Below, in pieces: positions 10,796 through 21,721 of a stretch of DNA of 64,000 nucleotides. Where the stretch lies: positions 930,001-994,000 of the forward strand of contig JAEUWY010000020.1 of assembly GCA_022059125.1 (NCBI GenBank). The letters run 5' to 3'. The notes under the pieces are model-generated. The model saw only the letters and a program-made list of their open reading frames with translations. It ran no database searches and was not told the origin of the DNA. Numbering within the stretch: the first letter of the stretch is position 1; every line of letters begins with the position of its first letter. Origin of the DNA: Corynespora cassiicola. Lineage: Eukaryota > Ascomycota > Dothideomycetes > Pleosporales > Corynesporascaceae. The position numbers and the translations under genes were made by a program.

Positions 10796-11450
10796 GGTTT
10801 TAGACTATTCGTTGTATGGCAAATGGGAAGAGTGGGGGTACTGGGGGGTTCAGCCGGTCGCAAAAGATGAGGCCCTTTGGAGTGATATTTCGCTGCGTTT
10901 GTCCTACTCTCCCTACAATATTGTGAAACTCTTCAACGAAGCACGCTCCTGCTGGCCAGAACCCATCTCTTTCACACGTTGGCTGCTAGTTTTGGATTTT
11001 CCTTTTGTAGAAATCAATGGTCATTAGCATGGGTTGATGCTATGGAATGAATTTGAAACCGGAGTTGGCATGAAAATCGCTAGACTATTTTAGAGCACTC
11101 TTGTTGTAAATACAATTCAGTTTTGGAATACTTCACATCCATAGTTATCATTGTATTCTGGATCATTGTTTCTGTAGTATTCTGTATGATTTGCAAGGGC
11201 CTTTAGGCCGAGCCATTAATCACCTAGTCTATTAGCAGGTTGCTAATGGCATGAAGCTTGTCAGAATAACATACGACCAATCGTATATTCGGCATATTCG
11301 TGTGCCTCCATGGCCCCTTTCGACACCGACTGGAGGGAGCGTCAGATCAGCATATCGTTCCAAGTGCTTCAATATTTGCCATTATTTTTTCCCGCATAGT
11401 TTCTTTTTCGTACCAAAGACCCTGAAAAGTCAGACCACAATCGTATGCAA
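10796..11450. other. Intergenic region between the Myb-like paralogues
   Basis: AT-rich; no gene is recognised. Promoter of the 10.2-10.8 kb gene and 3' region of its neighbour. Confidence 0.45.
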
Positions 11451-11825
11451 CTATATGCTTTTCACGGTTTTGCTTTTGGTGTGTTCATTATAATGCTGTT
11501 GACATTCTTCGACGAGTCTGTCTGGAAAGAATAGCCAGGTAATGTAGGGCCAGGGTATTATGAATTCGGTTCGCAGTGTGATAAGCGCTTTAGTATCTTG
11601 CTCTGGCCATGCCGGGAAACTAGCTGGGAGTGAACTCTCGACGATAGAGCTGAGACACTGCATCCCCACCGGCCAACCAACTGATTCTAACCGGTCATAC
11701 AATCGATTCTGCTTGGATGAATCTAGAAACTCCATATAAGCGATGGTTTTACGATGGTATGCCTCAAGGGTTGGGTCCTTGGTCGGCTGCGTAGTGGGTT
11801 TAGTGGTTTCGGAGAAATTAGCCAT
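11451..11825 (-). CDS. Short Myb/SANT-like hypothetical protein, paralogue of the 10.2 kb gene
   Basis: A frame of 124 codons from ATG 11825 (MANFSETTKPTTQP); a longer reading uses a TTG start and is not preferred. The core reads RLYDRLESVGWPVGM...WPEQDTKALITLRTEF...WPYITWLFFPDRLVEECQQHY. It aligns with the neighbouring gene around LxxxLExxGWP, the WPxxDxxAL motif, and the FFxxR...Y end, so the two share ancestry. The W-x(2)-D-x(2)-AL-x-L...W-x-x-I...FF-x-R...C-x(3)-Y arrangement resembles one Myb/SANT repeat. It lacks the second repeat of its neighbour and ends soon after, so it could be a truncated copy. The Thr/Pro-rich start is likely disordered. Confidence 0.55.
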   Translation of the reverse strand: MANFSETTKPTTQPTKDPTLEAYHRKTIAYMEFLDSSKQNRLYDRLESVGWPVGMQCLSSIVESSLPASFPAWPEQDTKALITLRTEFIIPWPYITWLFFPDRLVEECQQHYNEHTKSKTVKSI

Positions 11826-12552
11826 GTCGGCTGTGCGACTCAGGTTTCTGGCAAGAGCAGCCGACTTTGAAATGATCAAACACAACAAATCTCCTGTAAG
11901 CTTGCAGATTCAGTTGCATAAATTTGTGTGGGTTAGAATTTCGAAGAGAACAGCTCCGCAGAATAGGCATCTTCCGGGCTTTAAGTTGTGATTTGACGAG
12001 TGACGTAATTTATAAGCTGATATGGCACTGAATGTCACTTCCATGTATGTGACTAAGAAAATAAGGGGTGAATCAAGCACGTGTCGCATATCAACTGCCA
12101 GGGTCTTTTGTTTGCGTCCGGCACCGGCTCCGTGGATCGTCTGTATTTTGGTCACGTGCGGAAATTCTTCCCGGATCAACAGCCTATCCTATTTCTGCGC
12201 TCCGGACAAAAGTAAGCATGTTCCACCACACATGGCCTGATCCGCTGATCCGAACTGTTGAAGAAACCGGGGTTGTTTGAAATACGCATTAGATAAGCAT
12301 ATTTTGGTCAAACATTCAGAATTGCCGCAATTGCGAGTTATGCCTTCACCAGTCAGGTATAGGCATCACCACCTTCTCTGATGCTTCCACCACTCATTTT
12401 CCATATTTGCTTTCACTTCTTAGATACTACCATGCAGGTATATTTAATATTGCTCGCCTTCTCTCTCCCCCTTCTCTGCAACTCCACCACTCTCCTCCCC
12501 CACGCGATCCTCAGAAACCTAAACCTTCCACTCAAACCCCGACCCACCCACC
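11826..12552. other. Intergenic region
   Basis: No gene is supported. A stretch with GTATAT..CTCAG intron-like ends lies at about 12.44-12.51 kb upstream of the next ATG, possibly a 5' UTR intron. Confidence 0.4.
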
Positions 12553-13316
12553 ATGACCAGGACCACCAAAGCCAAGAAGAAGAAAAATAAGGGCAAACCC
12601 CCATCACCCGCGCCCTCCTAAAAACCACCACCGTCATCTACAACGAGCACCACTTCCCCTTCAAGCTCAGCCCAGACGACCTTCCAACCCAAATCCGCGC
12701 CGACATCTCCAACCTCACCGGCTGCCCCAAGAACTTCAAAGCCTTCGGCCCAAACGGCCACCCCATCGGCCGAGCCCACAAATACGTCAAGGGGAACGCA
12801 AAGATCCTCATCACCACCGCGGCCGTCCCCTCGCGCGACCATCGCGTCTGGCTCCTCGACCGGGTGCGGAAGGCGTGAGACCCTGCCTCGGGACTTGGTG
12901 CTCAGGGAGCGGAGCGAGGAGGATACGCACTGGCGGGCTCAGGTTGGTGACGCGACGCCCTTGCCGCCGGAGGATTGGCATAGGGGGCTTTGCAGTGCGT
13001 TTGTTTTGCCGAGTGGGGCTTCGGTGGGGAGGTATGGGGAGGCTATGCTGGCGTTGAGGACTGAGTTGGGGATGCGCAGGATGGATAGGAAGGATCCGCA
13101 ACAGTTTGTTATTGAGGGTTTGGATAAGGAGGTTAAAAGGGTGTGGCGTATGTGGGGGATAGAAAGGTTGGCGAAGGAGCTAGCATGGCTTGAGAATGAG
13201 AATGAAAAAAAATGAAGGAGATGGAGGAGGGTGGGTGGGTAGTCAAGGAGGACATGGATTTGGACACAATGATGGTGGACGTGGACATGGATGAGAACAC
13301 AGAGGATGGCTTTTAG
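12553..13316 (+). pseudogene. Hypothetical gene with three reading-frame breaks
   Basis: ATG 12553 in a perfect context (CCCACCATGAC) starts a lysine-rich frame (MTRTTKAKKKKNKGK). After the C5 run at 12598-12602 the protein-like text continues one frame away (ITRALLKTTTVIYNEHHFPF, FGPNGHPIGRAHKYVKGNAK, HRVWLLDRVRKA). A TGA at 12876 interrupts it, and the text resumes as TLPRDLVLRERSEEDTHW and WRMWGIERLAKELAWLENE. At the A8 run 13205-13212 it hits TGA, while one more A would continue it as MKEMEEGGWVVKEDMD to a stop at 13314-13316. The middle break could instead be a 46-nt intron (12864-12909). Lysine-rich start and Asp/Met-rich end suggest a nuclear protein of ~250 aa, function unknown. Called pseudogene because of the breaks, but homopolymer sequencing errors would explain two of the three. 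Confidence 0.5.
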
Positions 13317-13722
13317 TTTCATGGCGCGATGGATTCGGCTTCATGCCTTCTCTTCGGAAGGATGATCTTGCCTAGACATCCAGCTCCAGGGATCTATCGG
13401 TGCCAGTAAATCTGGAATGACGATATGCCTTTACGGAAAAATGAAATTGTCTAGCAACAATTGCTGTGGTTTTGTAAGCACGCCAGATCTTGATGGAGGT
13501 ACGGTATCCTTTCCATGCCCTTGTTATCATAATGACGGCGTGCTTCGATGGAGGTATAGCATTACTCAAGGCATCATTTTTCTCTCTCTCTCTCGAACAT
13601 GGTCTAAAGACTTCGAACAACCCAGTTCTCTAAAGGGCAAAATCATACAGCTTCTAACGAACGTGCCCGGCAAGTTATCTATGCATACTGAATTAAACAA
13701 CATGGAGCTGGTGTATAGACCA
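13317..13722. other. Short intergenic region, convergent 3' ends
   Basis: Lies between the 3' ends of the plus-strand gene and the minus-strand Hut1 gene. No gene is seen. Confidence 0.6.
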
Positions 13723-15017
13723 CTACTGCTTCTTCTTCTCCTCTGCCTTCTTCTTGCCAGCCTTTCCATAAAACGCCTCAACCCCAATACCACCAAACAC
13801 CAACCCCACTCCCAGCCACTGCATCTTCGTAACATGGTGTCCAAAGAAGAATACGCTCATCAGCATAGTCAGCATCTTGCGAGTAACTGTGACCGTGACC
13901 AGCAAGAGGGAGCTGAAGTGGGCAAGGGTGTGGAAGATGAAGACCTGGCCAACAGCGCCACAGGCCGCGAAGGCGAGTACATCCCATCCGACGGCGGGAT
14001 ATGTCGTGACAAAATCGAGTGCCTCCTTGAGCTCACCGCCTGAGGTGGCGGAAAGGCCGATCCAGCCGCCAATCGGGGTGGCAGCAATCAAGGGGCTAGC
14101 GAGGAGCCAGGAGACGGTCAGGGCGGTGCTCATGACATTCTGCGCACACATCATCTGGGGGCCGGAGAAACCCTTGAACGTGGTGAAGATATTGTCCTGT
14201 ACCGTGTTCGTAAGGCCATCAAAGAGCAGGTTGATGGAGAGGAGGAACAGGCCCAGCGACTTGGAGGCATCGGCGCTTGGACCCTTCTTTGCGGCCTTCT
14301 TAGCTGTCGAGGGGTTGTGTAGCGTGAAGATGGCGACGCCCAAAGTGACAGCCACGACGACCATGTACTTGTACAGCGGGTAGCGTTTCCGGAAGATGGT
14401 AACATGGAGAGCCATGACGGGGATCAGCTTGGAGCTTTTGGCGAGAATGAAGGTGATGTAGTCAACATGCTTCAAGCTGGCATATCCGAAAGGCGAAGCC
14501 AAGCTGCTTGTCAAGGCAATGAGGAGGAGCGGGAATAGAATCTGCTTCGAAGGGAAAACGGGCCGTGTGCGCGTTGCTCCTGTCTTGGGATCGCGAGGGG
14601 ACGAGACGCGGTTGTAGATGTATCCTGTCAATGCGGCGAAGGTGGACTGGACGGTGTTTAGGAAAATGGAGTACGTGAATCGGCTATGGTCGGGACCGTA
14701 TGTCGTGGTGGTGATGCGCTCTTGGAGAACAGCCCAGCTCAAGCTGCGCTTGGTCAGCATTTCATATCCTGATTTCAATATATTCTGAGCGTTGCGACGT
14801 ACAAGCTGCCATAGATTCCCAGCACACATATGACCAGCGCAACGATTCCTGCCTGCTTCTGCTCCTTTGGGTCTCGAGCGGCCAACTCGGCGGCTTTCTC
14901 CACTTCGTGTTCGATGGCATGGACGACGCCGTTCAGCTCGTGAGCGGTACCATTGATCTGCTTGTGCGTCTCAGATGGCGTGCGCCGTACCGTGGTCTGG
15001 GGCTTTGAGCGCGCCAT
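13723..15017 (-). CDS. UDP-galactose/UDP-sugar transporter, Hut1 type
   Basis: Two exons (15017-14803, 14743-13723) with a 59-bp intron give 411 aa. The family is the SLC35B/Hut1 nucleotide-sugar transporters of the ER membrane. The splice joins into the hallmark segment GIYGSF|LSWAVLQERIT, which supports the exon choice. A ~50-residue hydrophilic cytosolic N-terminus precedes about ten hydrophobic segments, including SPFGYASLKHVDYITFILAKSSK, LHNPSTAKKA loop, LLFDGLTNTVQD and HVTKMQWLGVGLVFGGIG. The C-terminus is very basic and ends KKKQ, which fits a KKxx ER-retrieval signal and agrees with Hut1 location. The exact sugar is not readable from sequence. First in-frame ATG used. Confidence 0.95.
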
Positions 15018-15892
15018 CGTAAAGAAGCCTTTTTTCCTATCTTGATACTGAGTGTTTACGATGAAGGAATGGCGTCGGGCTGCCTAGTGGCGGGTAGTTG
15101 CAGGGTCGCGATTCCGAGGGTATGTAAAGGAGCGAGGAACTCGGTTCAATCGCGAGTGGAAGGGAGAAAAGGATTCTGGAAGTTTCAAGCGCACAATAAA
15201 GAGGGTATGCGATGAAACAAGGGCAAATGAACGTGGTTGGACGGCGTCTTATATCATTTCCCAGTGATGTCAAAAGTCAAGGTGGCATCAAGGTCGGAGG
15301 CTAAGCCCCGGGATGTCCGCACGGGCCGCAGCATGTGTCAGGGATCGGAACTCGGAACTGATTCCGATGCGGCAAGGTGGATTTCTGGCGGATTCTGCTG
15401 CCAAAGTATTGATATATCCTTTCGCACTGGAAATCAATCAATTACCAAAAGCTTTCACAGAGCCTCTAAGTTTCCAAGGAGCCGTGGTACAAGAGAACAA
15501 TGCTCTACAGTGCATTGATGAAGGTGGCTGTGGATCGTTCAGTGTACCTACCCTTGTTACATACATGGATTGATATCATGGAACATTGTGGGGGTTAGAA
15601 GGCCCGTTGTGATTTTGATGAGTTTAAGGCATGTACATCCGATTCCCTTAGAATCCCATTACCCAGATGCCTCCAGCCCTTCAGCGGCAAAGACGGACAC
15701 ATTACCCATGGACGGCCGCTGTACTGACAAAGGAGCATCAGGGATTTATGCTAAAGTGCAAAAGGTCAGCACTTGATATGAAGGCCAGCCCATAGCATAG
15801 ATATCCATGGAGTGTTGCCGATAAGTCTCATTGCAAATGCCCCGGCATCATAGCCTCAACACCGCAATAGTCATCTCCCAGTCAGACAACCT
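15018..15892. other. Intergenic region upstream of Hut1 gene
   Basis: Promoter of the Hut1 gene and 3' side of the next minus-strand gene; nothing else is seen. Confidence 0.5.
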
Positions 15893-16557
15893 TCATGTCC
15901 TCAGTACCCGCTTGACGGCTTTCTCTATGACGAATCGCATAGGGAACTCATTCCTCGATACATTCGTAGAGCCCATTCGATTTTTGAATTCGCGCTTCCA
16001 CCTGCGCTCGACTTGTCGAATCTGGGCTGGACCATGCGAAGGGACAAGGCCAGACTCTTCCATCGTTTGAGACCACTCCTTGCTTAGGCCGCGGTTAGCT
16101 TTGTGATATCCTCGCATGAAATGCCTCCATTCGCGCGCTGTCTTCACTGCTGGGGCATCAGTCACACATCCCAAACGACGAAAGAGTATAGGCACTCACC
16201 AAACAACACCACGCCGTTGCCAGCCTCAATATACTGTTGCTCGTCTATACGCGCGGCGGCAGCAGCATCCGCACCTGACTTGTAGCGATCGAAAGTCCAC
16301 TCTTTGATGTCCAGTACGAAGAATCGTTTCTTCCCCGGGCTGCTGTTTTTGTTGGTGGGGTCGACCCATGGCCTGTTGTTTGCCTTGAGGTACTCGTTCG
16401 CTTCCAGGAGCAGTTGCTTGGGCACATAGGGGCGGGAAGCGAGTATAAGTTTGGACCGAAGCAGCGCAATGTCCACGGTGGGACGACGAGCCGCCGCAAT
16501 GAAGCGCATCTGCGGGATAGCCTTGTTATTTCCAGTCAAAGGGGATCCGTAGGGCAT
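15893..16557 (-). CDS. Hypothetical basic protein (204 aa)
   Basis: Two exons (16557-16200, 16149-15893) separated by a 50-bp intron with a consensus GTGAGT donor and CCCCAG acceptor; the join reads GNGVVLFAVKTAREWRHF. The start is taken at the ATG of MPYGSPLTGNNKA; a second candidate is M of MRFIAAARRPTVDIALL, which would resemble a mitochondrial presequence (Arg/Ala-rich, no acids). The body has KRFFVLDIKEWTFDRYKSGADAAAA and a basic, Trp-rich C-terminal half (RRWKREFKNRMG). No family is recognised. The clean intron and balanced composition support a real gene. Confidence 0.7.
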
Positions 16558-17932
16558 CGAAGGTGCGGGCAAACAGCATGCTCGGTTGGATTTTCCCCGA
16601 CTCTAGAAATGAATGGGGAAAAAGTGAAGGGTGTGGGTGGTAGTGAGTAATGAGAGGTGGGTGTTAGTGTACTCGAGGCCTGCAGAGCTGGAAAAGTCAG
16701 TGCCCAAGTAGAAGTCTCGGAATAAAACAGGTCAGGTGATATTTTGGACAGGTGGGAATTCTGTAGCTTATCAGAGGCTTGTTCTTTCACTGCTGAGATA
16801 ATGCGTTTGTTCGGTGGCCAATGGGATGGGCGCCGCCTTGGACTGCATCAGCTTCGGGCAGTAAATGCACAAGGGCATGGCATAGTGGTAAGGGTAGAGC
16901 CGCCGTGGCCAAATCACTCTAGAGATATGGAACTGCCGGCAAATTTGCAGGGTCCACCGACCTCTTTGGGATGAGACATGTAAACATCACGTCAGCACCT
17001 GCCGGGATTGTTACCCACCTGGGCACCGACGCGACTCCGCGCTGTCACCTGACTCCTTGCCGCGGAGCTGCCCTGCCATTTCCGTTAACCGCAATGCGCC
17101 AGGATCTAGTTTAATCAGCATATCGCGCCTTCAAACCCACAATATGAACATGGATTTCGACTTTCCTTGCACACGCACATTCCCGCTGCGTTTTGTAGAC
17201 ATTGTTGGGCATCACAGCAGGCCAGCAACGACAAGAACAAAAGGCTTTCACCACAGTTGCATTACTACTCTACATAGGGCATATAAAAACACTAGGTGAC
17301 CAGCCAACTGCAGCTGTAGTCTCATGGTCCACTAGATAGGTATCGAGAGGGTGGAGGTGGTGGTGATGGTTGTCGGGACGGGTGAAAGGGGCGGAGGGAA
17401 CGTGAGCAAGAGGATAGGGGACAGGTAGGGAGGGGACGGATTATCGGGGTGTAAGGAATAGGGAGTAAAGAGAGTATGGTAGAAGGGTGGGTGTGAGGGA
17501 GAGAGTGATGTGGAGGATACCGTGAAGTTCCGTTTTCCACCGTTCTTCTAGGGCTCACCCCATCAGTGAAAACAAAACCAAGCCTGCCTCGACTGCCCCT
17601 GTGCAAGCACAGGAGCGGATATCAAGTCCATAAGTCATGAAATCGTGAGCCGCTCAATTTGCTCTCCAGTGTCGAAGACTATAAGAAGTGTAGTAGAAAA
17701 AAAAGAAAAAAGCCCTGTCCGTGGTATCCATCTGATAGACAGTCAAAGAATTAAGCAACCCATTGCTTTTTGGTAGGGGGATGTTTAGAAACCGGGTATG
17801 TCGGACGCGGAAGAGTACAAAGCCTCAGCGTTCACATTGGGACATGCAGAACGCGCGCTATGCCCCTTTGTCGTCCAATCAGTCTTGCTCAGTATAGTAA
17901 ACGACAACCGTTGCCGGGCCGGCCTGCGCCGT
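16558..17932. other. Intergenic region
   Basis: 1.4 kb with only short, low-complexity open frames. Contains the promoter of the 15.9-16.6 kb gene and the 3' end of the KH gene. Confidence 0.45.
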
Positions 17933-19101
17933 TTACTCTTGGGACTGGCTGCGTCGCATTTTCTCAGCCTCCAGGTTCTCGTACAGGAGATACAGCGCCT
18001 TTTCGTTTGCACTGGCACTACCAGTGATGGTAAACATGCGCTCGCCGGTCTCGTCGTGGGGGGCCTTTGCAATGGAGATCCGGGCTCCAGAGCTCTTGCG
18101 GATCTCGCTGATCTTGCTGCCACCACGGCCAATGATGCAACCGACCATATCGGAGGGGATGCTGATGTTCTGCGTCTGCATTTCCTCGCCGTCCTCGGTG
18201 TGGGTTGGGGGCGGCGGACGGGAGGCAGCGTCGGATCCAGAACGGCGGCTATAAGCGGGGGGTGGGGCATCGCTGAAGTCGGCACCGTGGCCAGTTCGAT
18301 TGTAGGAGCGTCCGATACTGCCAGTGCCGCCGTTGGTCAGAGCACCACCAGTGACGCCAGGCTGGACCCGGACGGCGGGGTTGTAGAGGACGGTGCCATA
18401 GCCGCGCTCATGGTCGTCGATCAGGCACTTGCCAATCTCCCAGACGGCCTTCTCGATTCCCTGCGGGGATCCCTGAACCTCGACAATGCGCTCGGTAGAC
18501 TGAGGGAGCATCTCCTTTTGGGCTACCATGCGGACACCAGAATTGTCTTGGATCTGCTTGATCTTCAACCCCTGGCGGCCGATGATGGTGCCCATCTGGT
18601 TGTGAGAGATGAGGAGACGGATTGCTGGAGCATGTTAGCGCGGTGCTTCTCCGCCTCGGCATGTGCGACAACGAGTGCGCGGCGAGGCGGCGGAGAAGAA
18701 ATGGACATACGGTGGGTTCCATCGCTGCGGAGGAGGCCGCCCATGCCCATCTGAGGAGCGCCCTCGAGCAGCCCCTTGGCGACAAGGCCGTATGCCTTTG
18801 AGATGCCCGAGAGGTTGCCGGTGACGGAGAGCACGCGATCGTGGACGCCCTGGACGACCTTGCTGACGCCGGCGCGAACGCCAGTCTCGTCGCGCAGGTC
18901 GGCCACGTTCTTGCCTGCCTTGCCAATGATGACTCCGGCCTCCTTTGACGAGACAATGGCTCGCAGGGTGAGCTGCGACTCGGCGTATTCCTCCTCGGTG
19001 CGGGGAACAACATCGCCATTGTCGTTGACGTCGAGGCGGTCGAACGACTCGGCAAGGCGAGAGCCGTCCTGGATAGGCTGCTGGGGCTCCTCGGTCGACA
19101 T
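17933..19101 (-). CDS. Three-KH-domain RNA-binding protein (PCBP/Rnc1/Hek2-like)
   Basis: Two exons (19101-18711, 18624-17933) with an 86-bp intron give 360 aa. Three KH domains bind single-stranded, usually pyrimidine-rich RNA. Each has an intact GxxG loop: KH1 residues ~43-110 (GKAG at 60-63), KH2 ~131-200 (GRQG at 146-149) and KH3 ~281-348 (GRGG at 296-299). The first two are adjacent, and KH3 follows a ~75-residue Gly/Pro/Ser-rich linker, the layout of poly(C)-binding proteins and of yeast Hek2/Pbp2 and fission-yeast Rnc1. The intron falls exactly between KH1 and KH2. An acidic N-terminus and Gln/Ser/Glu tail flank the domains. The likely role is mRNA stability, localisation or translation control; targets are unknown. 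Confidence 0.93.
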
Positions 19102-19619
19102 GGTGTAGGAATGGCCTAGGTGCTCTGGGGGAGGGCGTCAGTGACGTAGGACGCGGCGGAAGCAGGCGCGCGCGACTTACCACGGGGACGAGTCGTGTGG
19201 GGACTGGAGGTGAGGTGGAGGGACGCGTGGAGAAGAGCGGACTGGGGCGGGATGCAGGTTAGGAGAATTCTTGACGTGCAGCGACGGTGAAGGCTGGGGT
19301 TGGCGGAGGCACTCACCGTGTAGATGAGGGCGGATGTGGCGGGGGGAGAGCCTGAGGCGGGGATCGACAGAGAGGCAGGTGGGAGACGGCAGGGGGGAGA
19401 TCACGGAGGTGAGGGACGGGAGAGGGAGATGGCGGGAGAAGGGAGGGGGGGAGGGAGAGGCGAGAGTCGCGGCGGCAGAGGTCGTGCTTGGTGGTTGAGA
19501 GGTAAGGTGACGACGAGGGAGCAGCAGCACAAAGGAAACTAAATGGGCTGCGTTTGCACCTTAGCGAGGCAGGCGCTTCTCGGTAGCGGACCGCAGCCGT
19601 GTTGATAGGAATGCGCGCG

Positions 19620-19620
<1 letters not shown>

Positions 19621-19667
<47 letters not shown>

Positions 19668-19668
19668 C
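19621..19668. repeat. (AGGC)12 microsatellite
   Basis: Twelve perfect tandem copies of AGGC. Confidence 0.97.
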
Positions 19669-20074
19669 GCGACGGCGCTGCGAGGCTTGGGAGCGGCCCC
19701 GGGGAGCATGTGCAGAGCGTCGTTCGCATGCCCAGGTGCCCACGTCTCCGCATCCCCATCCGTCGCCTTTGCACGCCGCGCCTCGTCTGCATGCATTCAC
19801 ACAGCGCGGCCGCCTCGTCCCAACCGCCCGCCCTCTGCCCCAAGCACGCCCCCAGCACGCCCCCAGCCCCAAGCCCCAACGCGTGGGCCCTCGTCGAGCC
19901 AGCCTGAACCCCGCAGCCCGCCGCCGCCCGCTCGCACAGGCCAGCCCAACGCCTGTGGCCTGTGTGGCCTGTGGCCGCCCGTGGACCGCCGGTGGTTGCT
20001 CAGTCCTCGCAGAGGGCCCGGCAGACCCACGATCGCTGCTGCATGTTGCGCAAATTTATCCCATTGACCAGCTA

Positions 20075-20110
20075 GTTCCTGCTGTTCCTGCTGTTCCTGC
20101 TGTTCCTGCT
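20075..20110. repeat. (GTTCCTGCT)4 minisatellite
   Basis: Four perfect tandem copies of the 9-bp unit GTTCCTGCT, followed by a partial GCTGTTC. Confidence 0.95.
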
Positions 20111-20202
20111 GCTGTTCTGTCCCTGCCTGCGCCCCTCCGATTCGTCCGCAATGTGCCACCTTCGCCCCGCCCGCCGCCGGCTCCTGGCCCGTTTGAGTGC
20201 CG

Positions 20203-21721
20203 CTACTTCTGAGCCTCAAACACCACCTTCTGCGCCTTCATCTTGTCGAAGATGTCGTAGCCCTCGACCGCCTGCGACAGCGGCATGACCTTGTCCGCCA
20301 TGAACCTGTCTCCGTTAGCGACCCAGCTCTGAAGAGTCATCCAGCCTCCTGTCTCTCATTCGGCCCACGGGCGCCTGTGCCAAACCCCCCCTCACCAATA
20401 GACCGAGCGCAGTCCCAGATCCATTGGGCTAGCCACCTCCAGAGGGCCATGCGCTCAAAAAAATTAATGGCCTGCCCGTCTGCGACCGACTAGCCCCCTT
20501 GGATACACATTTCACCAACCAATATACTGCGCCTCCAGTCACGCTGGCCTGGTCCGCTCCGGAATCGATAGGCTTGAGGGCACTCACTCGAGCTTGTCTT
20601 GGTGCTTCTTCAGAGCTTCCAGCGCCTGCGGGAACACACTTCTGACGGGGCACCTCCCCATCTGGACCCGCAGGTTCTTGCCGTACGCCTGGTTCCCGGT
20701 CCAGGGTATCTCGCCGTTGTGCACGCCCACACTTGAAATCACCCCCCATGGCCTGAGCAACTCAAAGCCCATCTTCAGCGCTGGACTGAGGCCTACCACC
20801 TCCACCACCACGTCCGCGCCCCTGCCGTCGGTAAGCTCCTTGACACGTTTGTCAAGCCCCTCCCTGTCCGTCTGGAAATTCCATGGCTCGGCACCGAGAG
20901 ACTTTGCAAGATCCAGCCGGCTCTGAATCGAGTCGACCGCAAGAATGTGCTTTGGTGCAAAGTCGACCAGATTGACTAGAGCGCACAGGGCCACGGGTCC
21001 ACATCCGATCAAAACGACGGTGCTGTCCCTAATCTCCTCGGCGGTCGAGTGCTTGAAGCCATTCTGCGCCGCGAACCAGCCCGTCGGGAAAATGTCCGCC
21101 ATGAGCACCAGAGCCTCATCTCTGACGCCCTCGGGAGCTTTGACGACGGTGGAGTCGGCGCGGGGCACTCGAACGTACTCGGCCTGTGCTCCGTCCAGGC
21201 CCACTGTCCCAAACAGCTCGCACTTTGCACACCGTGACGAGAAGCCGTGCGTGCAATAGAAGCATTCGCCACACGACACGGTGAAGGGTGACACGATGCG
21301 GTCCCCCTTTTGCAACGTCTTGACCTCCTTGCCCACCTCTTCTACGAGCCCCGTGAACTCGTGTCCCATGATGAAGCCCGTCCCGCTGGGCTGGTGGCCG
21401 CGGTAGACGTGCAGTTCGCTGCCGTAGCGCCACGCTCGGTTAGCTCTCCTCCATTCTGGGACTGCCAGGGCGGCCGGGAGGGAGGGAGTGAGGGGGCGGG
21501 ACATTTACCTGCCGCATAGAGCTGTCTAATAAACATGGTCACTTAGTCTGTCTTGTGCTACGCGAAAGGGCGGGGAGATGCGGAGACGGGAGGGCCGTAG
21601 CTACCTTGTCCACCTTTACGATGATGTCCCCGCCGTCCTTGAGCTGGGGGATGGGCCGCTCCTCGACCTCGACTTTGCCGGGGCCTTTGAAGACGACGGC
21701 TTTCATGGTGTGCTTCGCCAT
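20203..21721 (-). CDS. Zinc-dependent medium-chain alcohol dehydrogenase
   Basis: Four exons (21721-21605, a 17-nt microexon 21525-21509, 21418-20588, 20305-20203) give 355 aa. It is an MDR superfamily NAD(P)-dependent dehydrogenase. The microexon supplies TALCGS, and without it the catalytic-zinc cysteine (C43) is lost. The other catalytic zinc ligands follow as GH64-E65; the structural zinc is bound by C94, C97, C100 and C108 (CGECFYC...C). The Rossmann fold starts at VLIGCGPVALCAL. The last exon carries MPLSQAVEGYDIFDKM, the expected C-terminal segment. The final intron is long (282 bp). The protein resembles the glutathione-independent formaldehyde/sorbitol/L-threonine dehydrogenase-like branch; the substrate is unknown. 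The ATG at 21721 is used rather than the upstream in-frame start at 21751. Confidence 0.93.

Larger units (their letters stand above)
19102..20202. other. GC-rich intergenic region with minisatellites
   Basis: Upstream region of the KH gene, very GC-rich with purine-rich stretches (19.3-19.5 kb, GGGAGAGG-type) likely in the 5' UTR/promoter, an AGGC array and a GTTCCTGCT array. Long open frames here reflect composition and are not called. Confidence 0.55.

Noticed and set aside
16870..16930. tRNA-like text (GGCATAGTGGTAAGG)
   Set aside because: It resembles a D-arm/A box, but no acceptor stem, anticodon stem or B box (GGTTCGANTCC) follows.
17798..18754. 318-codon plus-strand frame
   Set aside because: It lies antisense to the KH gene exons; the KH domains on the minus strand explain the constraint.
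19621..19668. Regularly repeated sequence considered as CRISPR-like
   Set aside because: A 4-bp microsatellite without spacers, in a fungal genome.
19313..20219. Long overlapping frames over the AGGC and GTTCCTGCT repeats
   Set aside because: They translate simple repeats (e.g. Ala-Cys-Leu-Pro, Gln-Glu) on both strands and lie in the KH gene upstream region.
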